DNA of 64,000 nucleotides from Mesobacillus sp. AQ2 (GCF_030122805.1 NZ_CP126080.1:3291001-3355000); one strand, 5' to 3'. Shown: positions 18,534 to 28,138, numbered from the stretch's first letter. Numbers and translations are program-made. The notes: generated by a model from the sequence alone, not told the origin.

Positions 18534-18561
18534 AAAAGACCCTCAATTTAGAGGGTCTTTT
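18534..18561 (+). terminator. Terminator after the two-gene operon
   Basis: Stem AAAAGACCCTC / GAGGGTCTTTT with a 6-nt loop, followed by a T run to 18564. Confidence 0.92.
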
Positions 18562-18571
18562 TTTATGCTTA

Positions 18572-18729
18572 GGCACTGTTAAAGCCCAATGTTGCTTGTA
18601 GTGGAAGGCAATGGCTCCTCCGAAAATCAAAGCATTTTCATCGTGCGTGGGCAAGTTCGTGGAGGCTTAGCGCAGCCTCACGGAAAGTGAAGCCTTGAAC
18701 TAAAATCAAACAGTCTTGTTTACAGAGCC
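18572..18729 (-). repeat. MITE-like dispersed element A, copy 1 (158 bp)
   Basis: Ends form an imperfect terminal inverted repeat: GGCACTGTTAAAGC on the left against GGCTCTGTAAACAAG read inward from the right. On the minus strand it carries the core CACGAACTTGCCCACG followed by CACGATGAAAAT, shared with the copies near 27968 and 51588. A hairpin (GAGGCT / AGCCTC) precedes the core. No open reading frame. It lies between two convergent terminators. Confidence 0.7.
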
Positions 18730-18736
18730 ATGATAA

Positions 18737-18762
18737 AAAGAGCAAGGATTCCCCTGCTCTTT
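18737..18762 (-). terminator. Terminator after phoU
   Basis: Stem AAAGAGCA / TGCTCTTT followed by TTTTTATC on the minus strand, 5 bases past the stop. Confidence 0.8.
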
Positions 18763-18766
18763 CGCC

Positions 18767-19426
18767 TTATTGATTCAGATCATATCTCTTACCTTTGACT
18801 AAGTAAAAAACATTTTCTGCTATATTTGTAACATGGTCAGCTGCTCGTTCGAGATAACGGCTGATGAATGAAAGTTGTGTGATTTGGGCCAGCTGTTCAG
18901 GCTTGGTCTGGGCCAGGCTCAACAGCTCCTTGATTGTTTGTCCATACAGGTCGTCGACTTGATCGTCCATCTGCGCAACCTGTCTCGCTTTACCGAGATC
19001 CTCTTCATTATAAGCTTCCAATGAAAGTTTAAGCATTTCAACTGATAATTGATGCATCTGTTTGATGTGCTCAATCGGTTTTACAAGCGGTTCTTTTCCT
19101 ATCCTGATTGTCGATTTCGCAATATTTACCGCGAAATCCGCCATTCTCTCAATATCAGTCGCGATTTTGATCGCAACAATCAGCCTTCTTAAATCGACAG
19201 CAACCGGCTGTTGCTTTGCGATTAACAGAATCGCAAAATCATTGATTTCCTCTTCCATGATATTTGCTTCAGCATCATCTTCAAGGATTTTCAGTGCAAG
19301 TTCGATATCCTTGTTTTCAAGTGCCACCAGTGACTGGTTTAGCGCATGGACAGCAAAATTCCCGAGCTCAAGCAATTTTCCATGCAGTGTTTTCAGGTCT
19401 TCGTCAAATTTCCCTCTTACTACCAT
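18767..19426 (-). CDS. phoU: Phosphate signalling complex protein PhoU
   Basis: The 219-residue protein is all-helical with two tandem PhoU three-helix bundles; each shows the metal-binding pattern, first ERMADFAVNIAKS (about 91-103) and second LERAADHVTNIAENVFYL (about 193-210). PhoU links the Pst transporter to phosphate signalling and restrains uptake when phosphate is plentiful. Start at the ATG at 19426 gives MVVRGKFDEDL with GGAAGG 9 bases upstream; earlier in-frame starts touch that site. It is the last gene of the pst operon, 37 bases after pstB. Confidence 0.93.
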   Translation of the reverse strand: MVVRGKFDEDLKTLHGKLLELGNFAVHALNQSLVALENKDIELALKILEDDAEANIMEEEINDFAILLIAKQQPVAVDLRRLIVAIKIATDIERMADFAVNIAKSTIRIGKEPLVKPIEHIKQMHQLSVEMLKLSLEAYNEEDLGKARQVAQMDDQVDDLYGQTIKELLSLAQTKPEQLAQITQLSFISRYLERAADHVTNIAENVFYLVKGKRYDLNQ

Positions 19427-19463
19427 TGTCCTCATCCTTCCAATCAAATTTCAAGTTAGTTCA

Positions 19464-20288
19464 TCAACCAAAACGGCCTGTAATATAATCTTCCGTCCTC
19501 TTATCTGACGGGTTTGAGAAAATCTTATCCGTCTCAGCAAACTCGATGACTTCTCCATTCAGGAAGAATGCAGTCTTGTCGGAAATACGCGCAGCCTGCT
19601 GCATATTATGCGTAACAATGATGATGCTGTAATCCTTCTTTAATTCCTGTACAAGTTCCTCTACTTTCAAGGTCGAAATTGGGTCAAGAGCTGATGTCGG
19701 TTCGTCCATGAGGATGACATCCGGTTCAATTGCCAGTGCCCTTGCGATACAGATACGCTGCTGCTGTCCGCCCGACAGGCCGTATGCGTTCTGATTCAGA
19801 CGATCTTTTACATCATCCCAGATTGCGGCACCTCGCAAGCTTTTCTCAACAATTTCGTCTAGTACTTTCTTATCACGGATCCCGTGGATTTTTGGTCCAT
19901 ATGCAATATTGTCATAGATTGATTTCGGGAATGGATTCGGTTTTTGGAAGACCATCCCTACACTCGTCCTAAGATCCTCAACTTGATAGGACTTTTCAAG
20001 GATATTCCGTCCCCTGTATAAAATCTCACCGGAAATCTTGACAGAAGGAACCAGTTCAACCATCCGGTTCAAAGTTTTGATGTAAGTTGACTTACCACAT
20101 CCGGAAGGGCCGATGATTGCCGTTACTTCATTTTCGTTGATCACTAAGTTGATATTTTTTAATGCGTGTCCTTCACCATACCAAAGATTAAGGTCTTTTG
20201 TTTCATATACAACCTTTGAATTTTCTGGCGCATTATTCACCGCGTCGGATTGTACTGTTGCTTTTGTTTTCTCTGTCACTGCTGACAT
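19464..20288 (-). CDS. pstB: Phosphate ABC transporter ATP-binding protein
   Basis: The 274-residue ATPase drives phosphate import through PstCA. Motifs in order: Walker [11 protein letters not shown] (about 58-67), Q-loop [11 protein letters not shown], signature LSGGQQQR (about 172-179), Walker B VILMDEP and switch His in VTHNM. The first ~25 residues are a Ser/Thr/Ala-rich extension before the ABC domain. A GGGAGG site lies 10 bases upstream. One pstB is present where B. subtilis has two (pstBA, pstBB). Confidence 0.97.
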   Translation of the reverse strand: MSAVTEKTKATVQSDAVNNAPENSKVVYETKDLNLWYGEGHALKNINLVINENEVTAIIGPSGCGKSTYIKTLNRMVELVPSVKISGEILYRGRNILEKSYQVEDLRTSVGMVFQKPNPFPKSIYDNIAYGPKIHGIRDKKVLDEIVEKSLRGAAIWDDVKDRLNQNAYGLSGGQQQRICIARALAIEPDVILMDEPTSALDPISTLKVEELVQELKKDYSIIIVTHNMQQAARISDKTAFFLNGEVIEFAETDKIFSNPSDKRTEDYITGRFG

Positions 20289-20306
20289 AAGTTAAAACCT
20301 CCCAGA

Positions 20307-21191
20307 CTAATATCTCTTTTGGAATTTATTGCGTATTAAAATGGCAATTGAATTCATCACAAATAACACTAGTAACAGAATCACAATTGTCGCAGCTGCC
20401 AGGTTGGCATATTCGGCAACAAGGGCAGAGTCAATTGTCCAATAATAAATTTGCACCGGCAGAATCGTGAACTTATCAAAGATTCCGTCTGGAATAGGTA
20501 TTAACAGTGCTGGAATACCAATAACAACAAGTGGCGCTGTTTCTCCGATTGCCCGTGAAAGCGCCAGTATTACACCAGTAAGAATTCCCGGAATTGCAGC
20601 TGGCAAAACAACATTTTTGATTGTCTGCCATTTTGTGGCGCCCATACCGTAAGAAGCTTCCCGCAGGAATTGTGGTACTGCGCGAATGGCTTCCTGGCTT
20701 GCCACAACTACTACTGGCAGTACCAGCAATGCCATTGTCAATCCTCCGGCAAGAACTACGGATCCCAAATCGAGAGCTCTGGCAAAGACTGTTAATCCAA
20801 GGATTCCGAACACAACGGAAGGAACACCGGCCAAGTTGGAAATATTCGTTTTAATGAAAGATGCTATACGGCCTTTTGCCGCATATTCTTCCAGATAAAT
20901 CGCAGTACCGATACCAAGCAGCATTGTTACCGGGGCAACTACGAGCATAAGCCAAAACGTGCCTGTGATTGCTCCCCAAATACCTGCTCTTTCTGGATCA
21001 GTCGATAATCGATTCATAAGAAAATCCATATTGATCCAAGGTAATCCGTCTTTAAGAACTCGATAAATCAAAACGATCAGTACCATAAGTCCGAACATGG
21101 TCGCAAGGAAAAAGAGTGCCTTTGCCAGATTATTCGCTAATAGCCGTGTGCCCATTTTTTTCTGGACTTGAGTGGAATCTACATATTTCAT
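20307..21191 (-). CDS. pstA: Phosphate ABC transporter permease PstA
   Basis: The 294-residue protein has six membrane helices and the permease EAA-type loop around EASYGMGATKWQTIKNVVLP (about 180-199) that contacts PstB, plus GETAPLVVIGIPALL. It pairs with PstC to form the channel. It starts 1 base after the pstC stop and is 18 bases before pstB, so it is inside the pst transcript. Confidence 0.96.
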   Translation of the reverse strand: MKYVDSTQVQKKMGTRLLANNLAKALFFLATMFGLMVLIVLIYRVLKDGLPWINMDFLMNRLSTDPERAGIWGAITGTFWLMLVVAPVTMLLGIGTAIYLEEYAAKGRIASFIKTNISNLAGVPSVVFGILGLTVFARALDLGSVVLAGGLTMALLVLPVVVVASQEAIRAVPQFLREASYGMGATKWQTIKNVVLPAAIPGILTGVILALSRAIGETAPLVVIGIPALLIPIPDGIFDKFTILPVQIYYWTIDSALVAEYANLAAATIVILLLVLFVMNSIAILIRNKFQKRY

Positions 21192-21192
21192 A

Positions 21193-22149
21193 TTAATATT
21201 CCTCCCTAAACTTTCGAGAGATAAACTGGGCGACCAGGTTCATGATCAATGTAAAAACAAACAAAGTCATGGCAACTGCATATAGGCTGTAGTATAAAGT
21301 TGAGCCTGCCGCTGCTTCTCCGCCGGTTACTTCTACAATATAGGCTGTCATTGTCTGCATCGATTGCGTGACATCAAAAGTAAAATTCTTGGAGCTGCCA
21401 CTCGCGATTGTCACAATCATCGTCTCACCTATAGCTCTGGAAATTCCAAGGACGAACGATGCAATAATACCAGAAATCGCAGCAGGGATGACAACCTTCC
21501 AGGTTACCTCAAGCTTGGTTGCACCAAGGGCCAATGCTCCTTCCCTCATCGCATTTGGCACTGAACTCATTGCATCCTCCGACAGTGAAGCAACCATCGG
21601 GATGATCATGATTCCCATGACAATTCCCGGGCTAAGGATATTCGTTGGTTCCAGTCCGGGTACGAATGACCTTAATAAAGGTGTTACGAAAGTAAAGGCA
21701 AAGAAACCATATACAATCGTTGGAATACCTGCCAGAATTTCAAGAATTGGTTTTAGCAGCCTTCGAGTCTTTTCAGAAGCATACTCACTCAGGAACACGG
21801 CGGTCATTAATCCAACAGGAATCGCGACAAGCATCGCGATAGCAGTTGAAATGAGAGTTCCGGTCAGCAAAGGCAAAACACCGAATACCGCATTTTCCCC
21901 TAGCGGCTTCAATTTAGTGCCAGTAAAGAAATCTATGAATGGAACGTCTTTAAAAAAGGCGATAGTTTCCGTTAATAATGTAAGAACAATTCCGATTGTC
22001 GTCAGGACAGAGATTGCTGCAATCCCTAATAATATTTTTGGTATGAACTTTTCAGTATAATTTGTAAAGCTCTTTGTCTTTTTCTTTTCTGATATCATTT
22101 CACGAACATTCAACTTTTTGCCGTCTTCGTGAACAACGCTTTTTGCCAC
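21193..22149 (-). CDS. pstC: Phosphate ABC transporter permease PstC
   Basis: Start taken as GTG at 22149 because AAAGGGG lies 8 bases upstream; this gives 318 residues (MAKSVVHEDGKKLNVREM). The protein has a cytoplasmic N-terminus, six membrane helices and the EAA-type loop REGALALGATKLEVTWKVVIP near 220. A 132-bp spacer with a stable stem-loop separates it from pstS. Confidence 0.95.
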   Translation of the reverse strand: MAKSVVHEDGKKLNVREMISEKKKTKSFTNYTEKFIPKILLGIAAISVLTTIGIVLTLLTETIAFFKDVPFIDFFTGTKLKPLGENAVFGVLPLLTGTLISTAIAMLVAIPVGLMTAVFLSEYASEKTRRLLKPILEILAGIPTIVYGFFAFTFVTPLLRSFVPGLEPTNILSPGIVMGIMIIPMVASLSEDAMSSVPNAMREGALALGATKLEVTWKVVIPAAISGIIASFVLGISRAIGETMIVTIASGSSKNFTFDVTQSMQTMTAYIVEVTGGEAAAGSTLYYSLYAVAMTLFVFTLIMNLVAQFISRKFREEY

Positions 22150-22238
22150 GCAAAAAACCCCTTTCATCCTTCTCATCCAAGAAAGAACTTTCCCTTATAG
22201 TACCCCAGGGACCATCTAATAATTAAAAACACACGCAA

Positions 22239-22266
22239 GAGATGAGAAGGTCTTACCTCTCATCTC
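22239..22266 (-). terminator. Intercistronic stem-loop between pstS and pstC
   Basis: Nine outer base pairs (GAGATGAGA / TCTCATCTC) and three inner ones around a short loop, right after the pstS stop. The minus strand then reads TTGCGTGTGTTTTT, so it could be a leaky terminator or an mRNA 3' stabiliser. In B. subtilis the pst mRNA is processed at this spacer and pstS is over-represented; the same is inferred here. Confidence 0.7.
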
Positions 22267-22281
22267 CCGTTAGTAAAGGCT

Positions 22282-23235
22282 TTACTTCTTAAGGCCGTTC
22301 AATGTGTCCAGTGTTGATTTGATGTCTTCATCAGATAATGGTGCGAAACCAGTTTCTTTTGCTACATCCTGTGCATTGTTCATTGTATAGATTGCATAAT
22401 CAAGCACTTGTGGCTTCTCTTTAGCTTGATTTACATTCAAATATGTGAACACTGGACGAGTGAATGGTGCATAGTCGCCATCTTCTTTGATCGTATCGAG
22501 TGAAGGTTCAACAGGACCGTTGCCAAAGTCTACTTTAACCGCTGAAAGCTTGTCTTTATTGCTTTCATAGTAACCATATCCGAAGAAACCAATCGCGTTT
22601 TTATCTTTTGAAACTAGGTCTACTAAAGTAGAGTAATCTTGCTGTAAGTTAATGTTTTCCGGCAGATCCTGCTCTTCCAGGATTGTTTCAAACATGAATT
22701 CGTACGTTCCGTGGTTTTCATTAGGTCCATAAGTCTTGATTTCTTCATCCGGGAAATCAGCGCGAACATCAGACCATTTCTTCTTTCCAGCACTTGCAAG
22801 GAAAATATCTTTCACTTCTTGTTCAGTTAGGTCTGTAGCCCAATCATTGTCTTTATTGATGACGATTGTGATACCATCTAGCGCAACCTTCATTTCCTGT
22901 ACTTCGATGCCAAGCTCTTCTGCTTTTGCTTTTTCCTCATCCTTAATCTGACGGGAAGCATCGTTGAAGTCAGTTCCGTTTTTAGCAAGGAATTTCTTGA
23001 AACCTGCTGAAGTTCCGGAGCGGCTAACTTCTACTGATACGTTTTCCTGTTCACCCATATAGTTCTCAGCCATACGTGCCATTAAAGGATAAACTGTGCC
23101 AGATCCGTCTATTACGACGCTGCCTTCAAGTTCTTCTCCGTTTCCACCTTCGTTATCTCCACCGCCGCAGGCTGCCGTGAATACCATAACAGCTGCAAGC
23201 ATTAAAAACAGGCTCATCTTTTTAAGACTCTTCAT
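22282..23235 (-). CDS. pstS: Phosphate-binding lipoprotein PstS
   Basis: The 317-residue protein starts MKSLKKMSLFLMLAAVMVFT with lipobox TAAC (Cys23), so it is lipid-anchored outside the membrane. Phosphate ligands are visible in GSGTVYPLM (about 44-52) and SRSGTSAGFKKF (about 71-82). It captures phosphate for PstCAB. GGGGGAA precedes the ATG. A four-repeat PhoP box lies 64-102 bases upstream (23299-23337). Confidence 0.97.
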   Translation of the reverse strand: MKSLKKMSLFLMLAAVMVFTAACGGGDNEGGNGEELEGSVVIDGSGTVYPLMARMAENYMGEQENVSVEVSRSGTSAGFKKFLAKNGTDFNDASRQIKDEEKAKAEELGIEVQEMKVALDGITIVINKDNDWATDLTEQEVKDIFLASAGKKKWSDVRADFPDEEIKTYGPNENHGTYEFMFETILEEQDLPENINLQQDYSTLVDLVSKDKNAIGFFGYGYYESNKDKLSAVKVDFGNGPVEPSLDTIKEDGDYAPFTRPVFTYLNVNQAKEKPQVLDYAIYTMNNAQDVAKETGFAPLSDEDIKSTLDTLNGLKK

Positions 23236-23298
23236 TTCTTGAATTCCCCCTACGAGATGTGGTTGTTTTGTCCTACAAGACCAAGAATACTGTTTTTC

Positions 23299-23337
23299 TT
23301 TTAAGGATGTTTTAACTTAATGTAAAGGTTTTGTAAA
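23299..23337 (-). promoter_or_regulatory. PhoP box (four hexamers at 11-bp spacing) of the pst operon
   Basis: On the minus strand the hexamers TTTACA, TTTACA, TTAAAA and TTAAAA follow each other with exactly 5 bases between them. PhoP of B. subtilis binds TTHACA-type hexamers repeated every 11 bp. A candidate -10 (TATTCT) lies 9 bases past the last hexamer. Strong support for phosphate-starvation control. Confidence 0.8.
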
Positions 23338-23419
23338 TTTGCGGGATTGATGCATACTATTGACGAAAAACAAGCATTGTATGGTTTGCCGGTTAAGCAT
23401 AGTATTCCCAAACGATAAA

Positions 23420-23447
23420 AAAAACTGCCTCATGTGAGACAGTTTTT
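23420..23447 (-). terminator. Terminator after pbpA
   Basis: Stem AAAAACTG / CAGTTTTT extended inward by CTC/GAG, then eight T on the minus strand, 9 bases past the stop. Confidence 0.9.
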
Positions 23448-23455
23448 AAAAACTC

Positions 23456-25636
23456 TTATTGCTCGGTATCTTCTGCAATTTCTTCTAAAAGTTCAGTTCC
23501 TGCTTCCTTCTTTTCAACTTCCTGTATCGGTTGTTCCGGGTTCATGTTCCCTTCCATACGTTTCTTTTTCAAATCAAAATACGTATCAAGGACTCTTCGG
23601 CCTATATCATTATTTGCATGGTGACCCGTATTGCCTTCATACGCCCATGGGACCATGACTGCCAGGGCAATTTCAGGATTATCATAGGGGGCATATCCAA
23701 CAAGGCTTAAGTTCATGACTTCTGGCGGCATGTCATAATTTTTCCTTTTTGGGCCATCATAGAATGCCTGTGCAGTCCCTGTTTTTCCCGCTGGCTTATA
23801 TTCCGCAGAATGAAATGCTCCATATGCCGTACCGCCCGGTTCCTGCATGACTCTCCTGAAACCTTCCTGCACTCTGTCAAACCATTCAGGCTTGGCATCG
23901 ACCTTATTCAGGATGACAGGCTCAAATTCATTCACGACAGGACCTACCTCATCATTTTTCATGACCGGTTCCCTGATTTCCTTGACAATTCTCGGCTGGA
24001 TTCTATTTCCGCCATTTGCGATCGTTGAAACATATTGTGCCAATTGCAGCGGAGTATACGTGTCATACTGGCCGATGGCAAAGTCGAGCAAGAGACCTGG
24101 CCTTTTCTCTGTTCCTTTAAAACCGATCATTTCGTTTGGCAAGTCGATTCCGGTTCTTGCACCAAGTCCGAATTGGCTGAAATGATTCCTCATGGTATCA
24201 AAAGCCTCGGGCTCTAGATACAATGGCTGATCATACTTATAATTTCCTTTACCAATATTGATCGCCGTTCTGAACATATATACATTCGAGGAAACCTTCA
24301 ATGCATTACGGTCATCAAGAGTACCCAATCCCGCTTTCCAGGACTTCTTCGGGTTCGTACCTTTAATTTTTATAGGCGTGTCATAAAATTGTGTTCCCGG
24401 ACTGATCGCACCGGTGCTAAAACCTGTCAATATCGTGGCACCTTTTACTGCAGACCCGACATTATATGAAGTCGTGAAATTGCCGCTCGCAAAATCCTGC
24501 ATGACATCCTTGCCTGTATCTTCATCCTTGACAATCTGTTTCCCTGCAAGTGTCAAAACTTCCCCAGTATTGGGATCCATCAACACGACAAATGCCCTGT
24601 CAAGAAGCCCTGTTCTTGATGTCTGCTTCGCCTTCCGTAATTCTTCTTCAATAATTTTATCAACAGCAAGCTGCAGATCCATATCAATTGTCAGCACAAG
24701 ATCCTTTCCCCGCTGTCCTTCGGATATCACCTGGGTATCAAGAACATTGCCGCCTTTATCGGTGATGTTCTTTACCTTTGCTTTCTGTCCGTGCAGGACA
24801 TCTTCATATTGCTGCTCGATATAACTTAAACCTACCCTGTCATTTCTGCTATAGCCTCTGGCAAGATAATACTCAAGCTTTTCTTTAGGAAGTCCCTTTT
24901 CGGAATCACTAACCTTCCCCAGGATTGTTTTGAGTGTTTTATCATAGCTATATTGACGCTCCCAGTCTGTAGTGGTGTCCACACCAGGCAGCATTTCAAG
25001 ATTTTCGCTTACAATGGCAAACTCTTCAGGTGTTAAATCTTTTTTGACGATTTGAGGGGACAAAGCATATCCACTCATCATCTCGCGTAAGATTGCAAGG
25101 ATTTCCAGATCATCCTTCTTTAACTCTTTCAATTCATTTTCAGTGATGCGCTCAAGCTGAAGATTGTATATTGCTTTATCATCAAGTTTTTTTTCCTCAT
25201 ACTGCGCCCATTCTTTTTCTGTGATTTTTTCTCGTGCGCGCTCTTCATTCCTTAAAATCCAGTAGTCCTTTTTATCCCTTTCACGGACTTTCTTTAGGTC
25301 ATTTTCTGTATCCTTGACGATTAATTTTGCTAGTCGTTCTGCAACCATTAGCATTTCCTTCGTTTGGGTGCTCTGGCTCTTTGTATACGTGATTGCATTG
25401 CTCGGCGTATTGTCGACAATAGCTTTCATATTCCGATCATACATTTTCCCTCTTGGAACAGGATTATTAACGGTCACATCTTCTGTCCGTTCAATTTCCC
25501 TTTTGAAGTCCTCACCGTAAACAATCTGAACGATACCAAGCCTTAGAATCAGCATCGAAAATAACACAAACACCGCAAAAAACACCATATTCAGCCTGAA
25601 TGGCACATGCGTTTTCTTCTTTTTCTTTTTGTTCAA
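23456..25636 (-). CDS. pbpA: Penicillin-binding protein PbpA (class B, PBP2-type transpeptidase)
   Basis: The 726-residue protein has one N-terminal membrane helix (about 18-40, after the basic MNKKKKKKTH), a dimerisation domain and a transpeptidase domain. Active-site motifs are SAVK (Ser395), SSN (about 449-451) and KTGTA near 629. It cross-links peptidoglycan and in B. subtilis works with PbpH and RodA in cell elongation. Start is TTG at 25636, preceded by a purine-rich AGGTGGGAGAGG site. The position between pstS and yqgE is the same as in B. subtilis. Confidence 0.95.
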   Translation of the reverse strand: MNKKKKKKTHVPFRLNMVFFAVFVLFSMLILRLGIVQIVYGEDFKREIERTEDVTVNNPVPRGKMYDRNMKAIVDNTPSNAITYTKSQSTQTKEMLMVAERLAKLIVKDTENDLKKVRERDKKDYWILRNEERAREKITEKEWAQYEEKKLDDKAIYNLQLERITENELKELKKDDLEILAILREMMSGYALSPQIVKKDLTPEEFAIVSENLEMLPGVDTTTDWERQYSYDKTLKTILGKVSDSEKGLPKEKLEYYLARGYSRNDRVGLSYIEQQYEDVLHGQKAKVKNITDKGGNVLDTQVISEGQRGKDLVLTIDMDLQLAVDKIIEEELRKAKQTSRTGLLDRAFVVLMDPNTGEVLTLAGKQIVKDEDTGKDVMQDFASGNFTTSYNVGSAVKGATILTGFSTGAISPGTQFYDTPIKIKGTNPKKSWKAGLGTLDDRNALKVSSNVYMFRTAINIGKGNYKYDQPLYLEPEAFDTMRNHFSQFGLGARTGIDLPNEMIGFKGTEKRPGLLLDFAIGQYDTYTPLQLAQYVSTIANGGNRIQPRIVKEIREPVMKNDEVGPVVNEFEPVILNKVDAKPEWFDRVQEGFRRVMQEPGGTAYGAFHSAEYKPAGKTGTAQAFYDGPKRKNYDMPPEVMNLSLVGYAPYDNPEIALAVMVPWAYEGNTGHHANNDIGRRVLDTYFDLKKKRMEGNMNPEQPIQEVEKKEAGTELLEEIAEDTEQ

Positions 25637-25764
25637 GCCTCTCCCACCTCTTCAGTCTGTATGTCCATGGCTTTATTCACTATCCTTTATTTTAACTAAA
25701 ATCCTCATCATTTTCTATCAATAAACAACTGCAGAATATTTTTCCATTTTTCAAAAGAATGAAA

Positions 25765-25785
25765 AACCGGGCTTTACGCCCGGTT
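25765..25785 (-). terminator. Terminator after yqgE
   Basis: Stem AACCGGGC / GCCCGGTT with a 5-nt loop and TTTTTC downstream on the minus strand. Confidence 0.85.
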
Positions 25786-25815
25786 CATTTGCTTGTAATT
25801 TCATAAGTCTCCCCG

Positions 25816-27033
25816 CTATGCAGGTTTTAAATGAATTTTCCTTATAAAGAAGTAAATCATTGTATGCCCGCTTCCAAGGATGACCAAAAGGACGGGGATA
25901 GCCTGTTTTTCGCTGAACAGGTGAGTTGCCAGCAGAAATAATAAAATCGAAGAGACACGGCCTAGATTCAAGAATAATTCCCGGACGACAATATATTCGA
26001 CCCTCATTTCAGCCGCTTTCCAGCCGCGCCCAATCACGTCGTAAGTCATTGAAGCATATGGAACAAGGAGCAGCGGGTAAGCAACTGCAATCATGGCAGC
26101 ATATAATAGAAGCCGGAAATAACTAATATCAAATATAATCAAGAAAATCGCCAGGAACAGAATCAGTCCGCCAACCAGTATTGACTGTTTCCGATATTCT
26201 TTTTTCAGAGTACGGGATACAAAGTAATAAGCAAGAAAGGATATCCCGGAATTAATCAATCCATAAGTACCTAAAGCCATTTCGCTGTCTGTGGCAATGA
26301 AAACAAAAACGGATACGATGAATACAAATACCCCTTCTCTAAGTCCCTGGAAGAAATGCGCATTCGTAACCATCCGCCAATTTTTGTCATGCTTCCTTTC
26401 AGTAATAATCCGCCTGAACCAATACTTGCCATGGGCTGGCCGGCGCTTTAGGAAAAAACTCAATAAAACAGCGATTGAAAACAATCCCAGTGAAAGTCCA
26501 AAAACCACTGTATAACCTGTCAGCTTTTCTAATCTTGAAATGATGAAACCTGCAGCCACCGGTCCGATCATGCCTCCAACAGAACCTAGAATTCCAAGAA
26601 ATCCATTAAAAAAATCACGTGTTTCCGGCTCGGTGATCTCAAAGGTGAGGACATTGTAAGCAAGCCAATAGAAACCATAGCCGATTCCCAAAAGGACACC
26701 AAGCAGCAATAAAAAGTCGGACGCTTTTGTGCCCACAAACAATACCGTGACATAAAAAAGCGCGAGAAAGATGACACCAATGCGGAGCACAATGACCCTG
26801 TCGACCTTCTTTGCCCATCTCCCAGCAAGGATAAAGGTGAGAGGCTGGGCAACGACAATCGATAGATTATACATTGCCAAATCCGCTAGCTCGCCGGATT
26901 GCTTCCATAAATAGATATTAACAAAAGTATTGGAAAGGGCAATGCTTAATGAGTACAAACCCCCAATAATCAATAGGAGCGCCAAATCCTTTGTCAGTTC
27001 AATGTCTCCTAATAATTTGTTTACTTTGCTCAT
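25816..27033 (-). CDS. yqgE: MFS transporter YqgE
   Basis: Start at ATG 27033 (MSKVNKLLGDIELTKDL) follows AAAGGGGAG by 6 bases; the upstream extension lacks support. The 405-residue protein has about twelve membrane helices and the MFS loop motif GRWAKKVDRVIVLRIG (about 67-82) between helices 2 and 3. Substrate unknown. It lies between pbpA and sodA as in B. subtilis. Confidence 0.88.
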   Translation of the reverse strand: MSKVNKLLGDIELTKDLALLLIIGGLYSLSIALSNTFVNIYLWKQSGELADLAMYNLSIVVAQPLTFILAGRWAKKVDRVIVLRIGVIFLALFYVTVLFVGTKASDFLLLLGVLLGIGYGFYWLAYNVLTFEITEPETRDFFNGFLGILGSVGGMIGPVAAGFIISRLEKLTGYTVVFGLSLGLFSIAVLLSFFLKRRPAHGKYWFRRIITERKHDKNWRMVTNAHFFQGLREGVFVFIVSVFVFIATDSEMALGTYGLINSGISFLAYYFVSRTLKKEYRKQSILVGGLILFLAIFLIIFDISYFRLLLYAAMIAVAYPLLLVPYASMTYDVIGRGWKAAEMRVEYIVVRELFLNLGRVSSILLFLLATHLFSEKQAIPVLLVILGSGHTMIYFFIRKIHLKPA

Positions 27034-27132
27034 GATCGACTCCCCTTTTCTCTTGGGTAGTTTCTTACAAAGCAATCGGGGTTATTCAGTTTTCTGAAGG
27101 GTCTTTGAAAGGAAAACCTGACAAAACAAATA

Positions 27133-27159
27133 GAGAGGCTGCAATAACTGCAGCCTCTC
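27133..27159 (-). terminator. Terminator after sodA
   Basis: An 11-bp stem GAGAGGCTGCA / TGCAGCCTCTC with a 5-nt loop; the minus strand continues TATTTGTTTTG. Confidence 0.8.
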
Positions 27160-27173
27160 GCATATTCACTCTA

Positions 27174-27782
27174 TTATTTCGCAGAAGCGAAACGCTTGCT
27201 AACTTCTTCCCAGTTAACGACGTTCCAGAATGCACCAATGTATTCTGGTCTTCTGTTCTGGTAGTTCAGGTAGTAAGCATGCTCCCAAACATCCAATCCA
27301 AGGATAGGCGTCTTGCCTTCCATTAAAGGAGAGTCCTGGTTTGGAGTGCTAGTCACTTCTAGCTCGCCATTGTTAACAACTAGCCAAGCCCAGCCAGAGC
27401 CAAAGCGAGTAGTTGCTGCTTTTGAGAATTCTTCTTTGAAACCTTCAAAGCCGCCGAACTTGGAGTTGATTGCTTCAGCCAATTCTCCAGTAGGCTCGCC
27501 GCCTCCGTTTGGAGAAATGACTTGCCAGAATAGAGAGTGGTTCGCATGGCCGCCGCCATTGTTGCGAACTGCAGTACGTGCTGCTTCAGGAACAGCATCC
27601 AGGTTAGAAACGACTTCTTCAACAGATTTAGATAGAAGCTCTTCGTTTCCTTCCAAAGCGTTGTTAAGATTTGTAACGTAAGTGTTGTGGTGCTTTGTGT
27701 GGTGGATATTCATTGTTTCCTTGTCGATGTGTGGCTCAAGTGCATCATATGCGTAAGGTAATTGCGGTAATTCAAATGCCAT
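27174..27782 (-). CDS. sodA: Manganese superoxide dismutase
   Basis: Start ATG 27782 ([20 protein letters not shown]) has AGGAGG 9 bases upstream and gives 202 residues, as in B. subtilis SodA. Metal ligands are in the regions [13 protein letters not shown] (His27 type), HANHSLFW (second His), and DVWEHAYYL (Asp and His). GGGHANHS and the Gly-Gly pattern near 76 favour manganese. It converts superoxide to hydrogen peroxide and oxygen in the cytoplasm. Confidence 0.97.
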   Translation of the reverse strand: MAFELPQLPYAYDALEPHIDKETMNIHHTKHHNTYVTNLNNALEGNEELLSKSVEEVVSNLDAVPEAARTAVRNNGGGHANHSLFWQVISPNGGGEPTGELAEAINSKFGGFEGFKEEFSKAATTRFGSGWAWLVVNNGELEVTSTPNQDSPLMEGKTPILGLDVWEHAYYLNYQNRRPEYIGAFWNVVNWEEVSKRFASAK

Positions 27783-27844
27783 TTTTAACATCCTCCTATG
27801 TATCGTGTTTCACTTTCGGAACAATCTTTCATACAATTCAGTAA

Positions 27845-27859
27845 TTAGAATTGTTCTAA
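27845..27859. promoter_or_regulatory. PerR-like palindrome upstream of sodA
   Basis: TTAGAATTGTTCTAA is a near-perfect 15-bp palindrome in 7-1-7 form and matches the PerR box TTATAATNATTATAA at most positions. It lies 63-77 bases upstream of sodA. B. subtilis sodA is not known to me as a PerR target, so this is only a candidate. Confidence 0.3.
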
Positions 27860-27967
27860 AAGTGCTTCATGATTAGATTACCAAAGAACGGTAATGGTTT
27901 CAAATAAAATGCTTTGGCTTAACGAGATTAAACTTCCCCGATCCCCCTACTTTTATTCATAAGGTTT

Positions 27968-28128
27968 TAATAAACAAGGCTGATGATTTTCTCTCCAGTC
28001 GCTTCGCGTTCCGCAGGGCTGGAGCGGATTTTCCTCGCCGCTTTCCTCCTGTGGAGTCCCACTAGAGCTGCTGCACCGAGGACATTAAGAAGCTGCCTCG
28101 AACTTGCCCACGCACGAGGAAAATAAGG
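27968..28128 (+). repeat. MITE-like dispersed element A, copy 2 (right end missing)
   Basis: The left part reads AATAAACAAGGCTGATGATT, aligning with the left end of copy 3 (TTAAACAAGACTGTTGATT), and the core CTCGAACTTGCCCACG plus CACGAGGAAAAT is shared with both other copies. The right half with its terminal repeat is absent; the 52-bp repeat array starts about 10 bases further on. Confidence 0.6.
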
Positions 28129-28138
28129 AACCAGGGGC

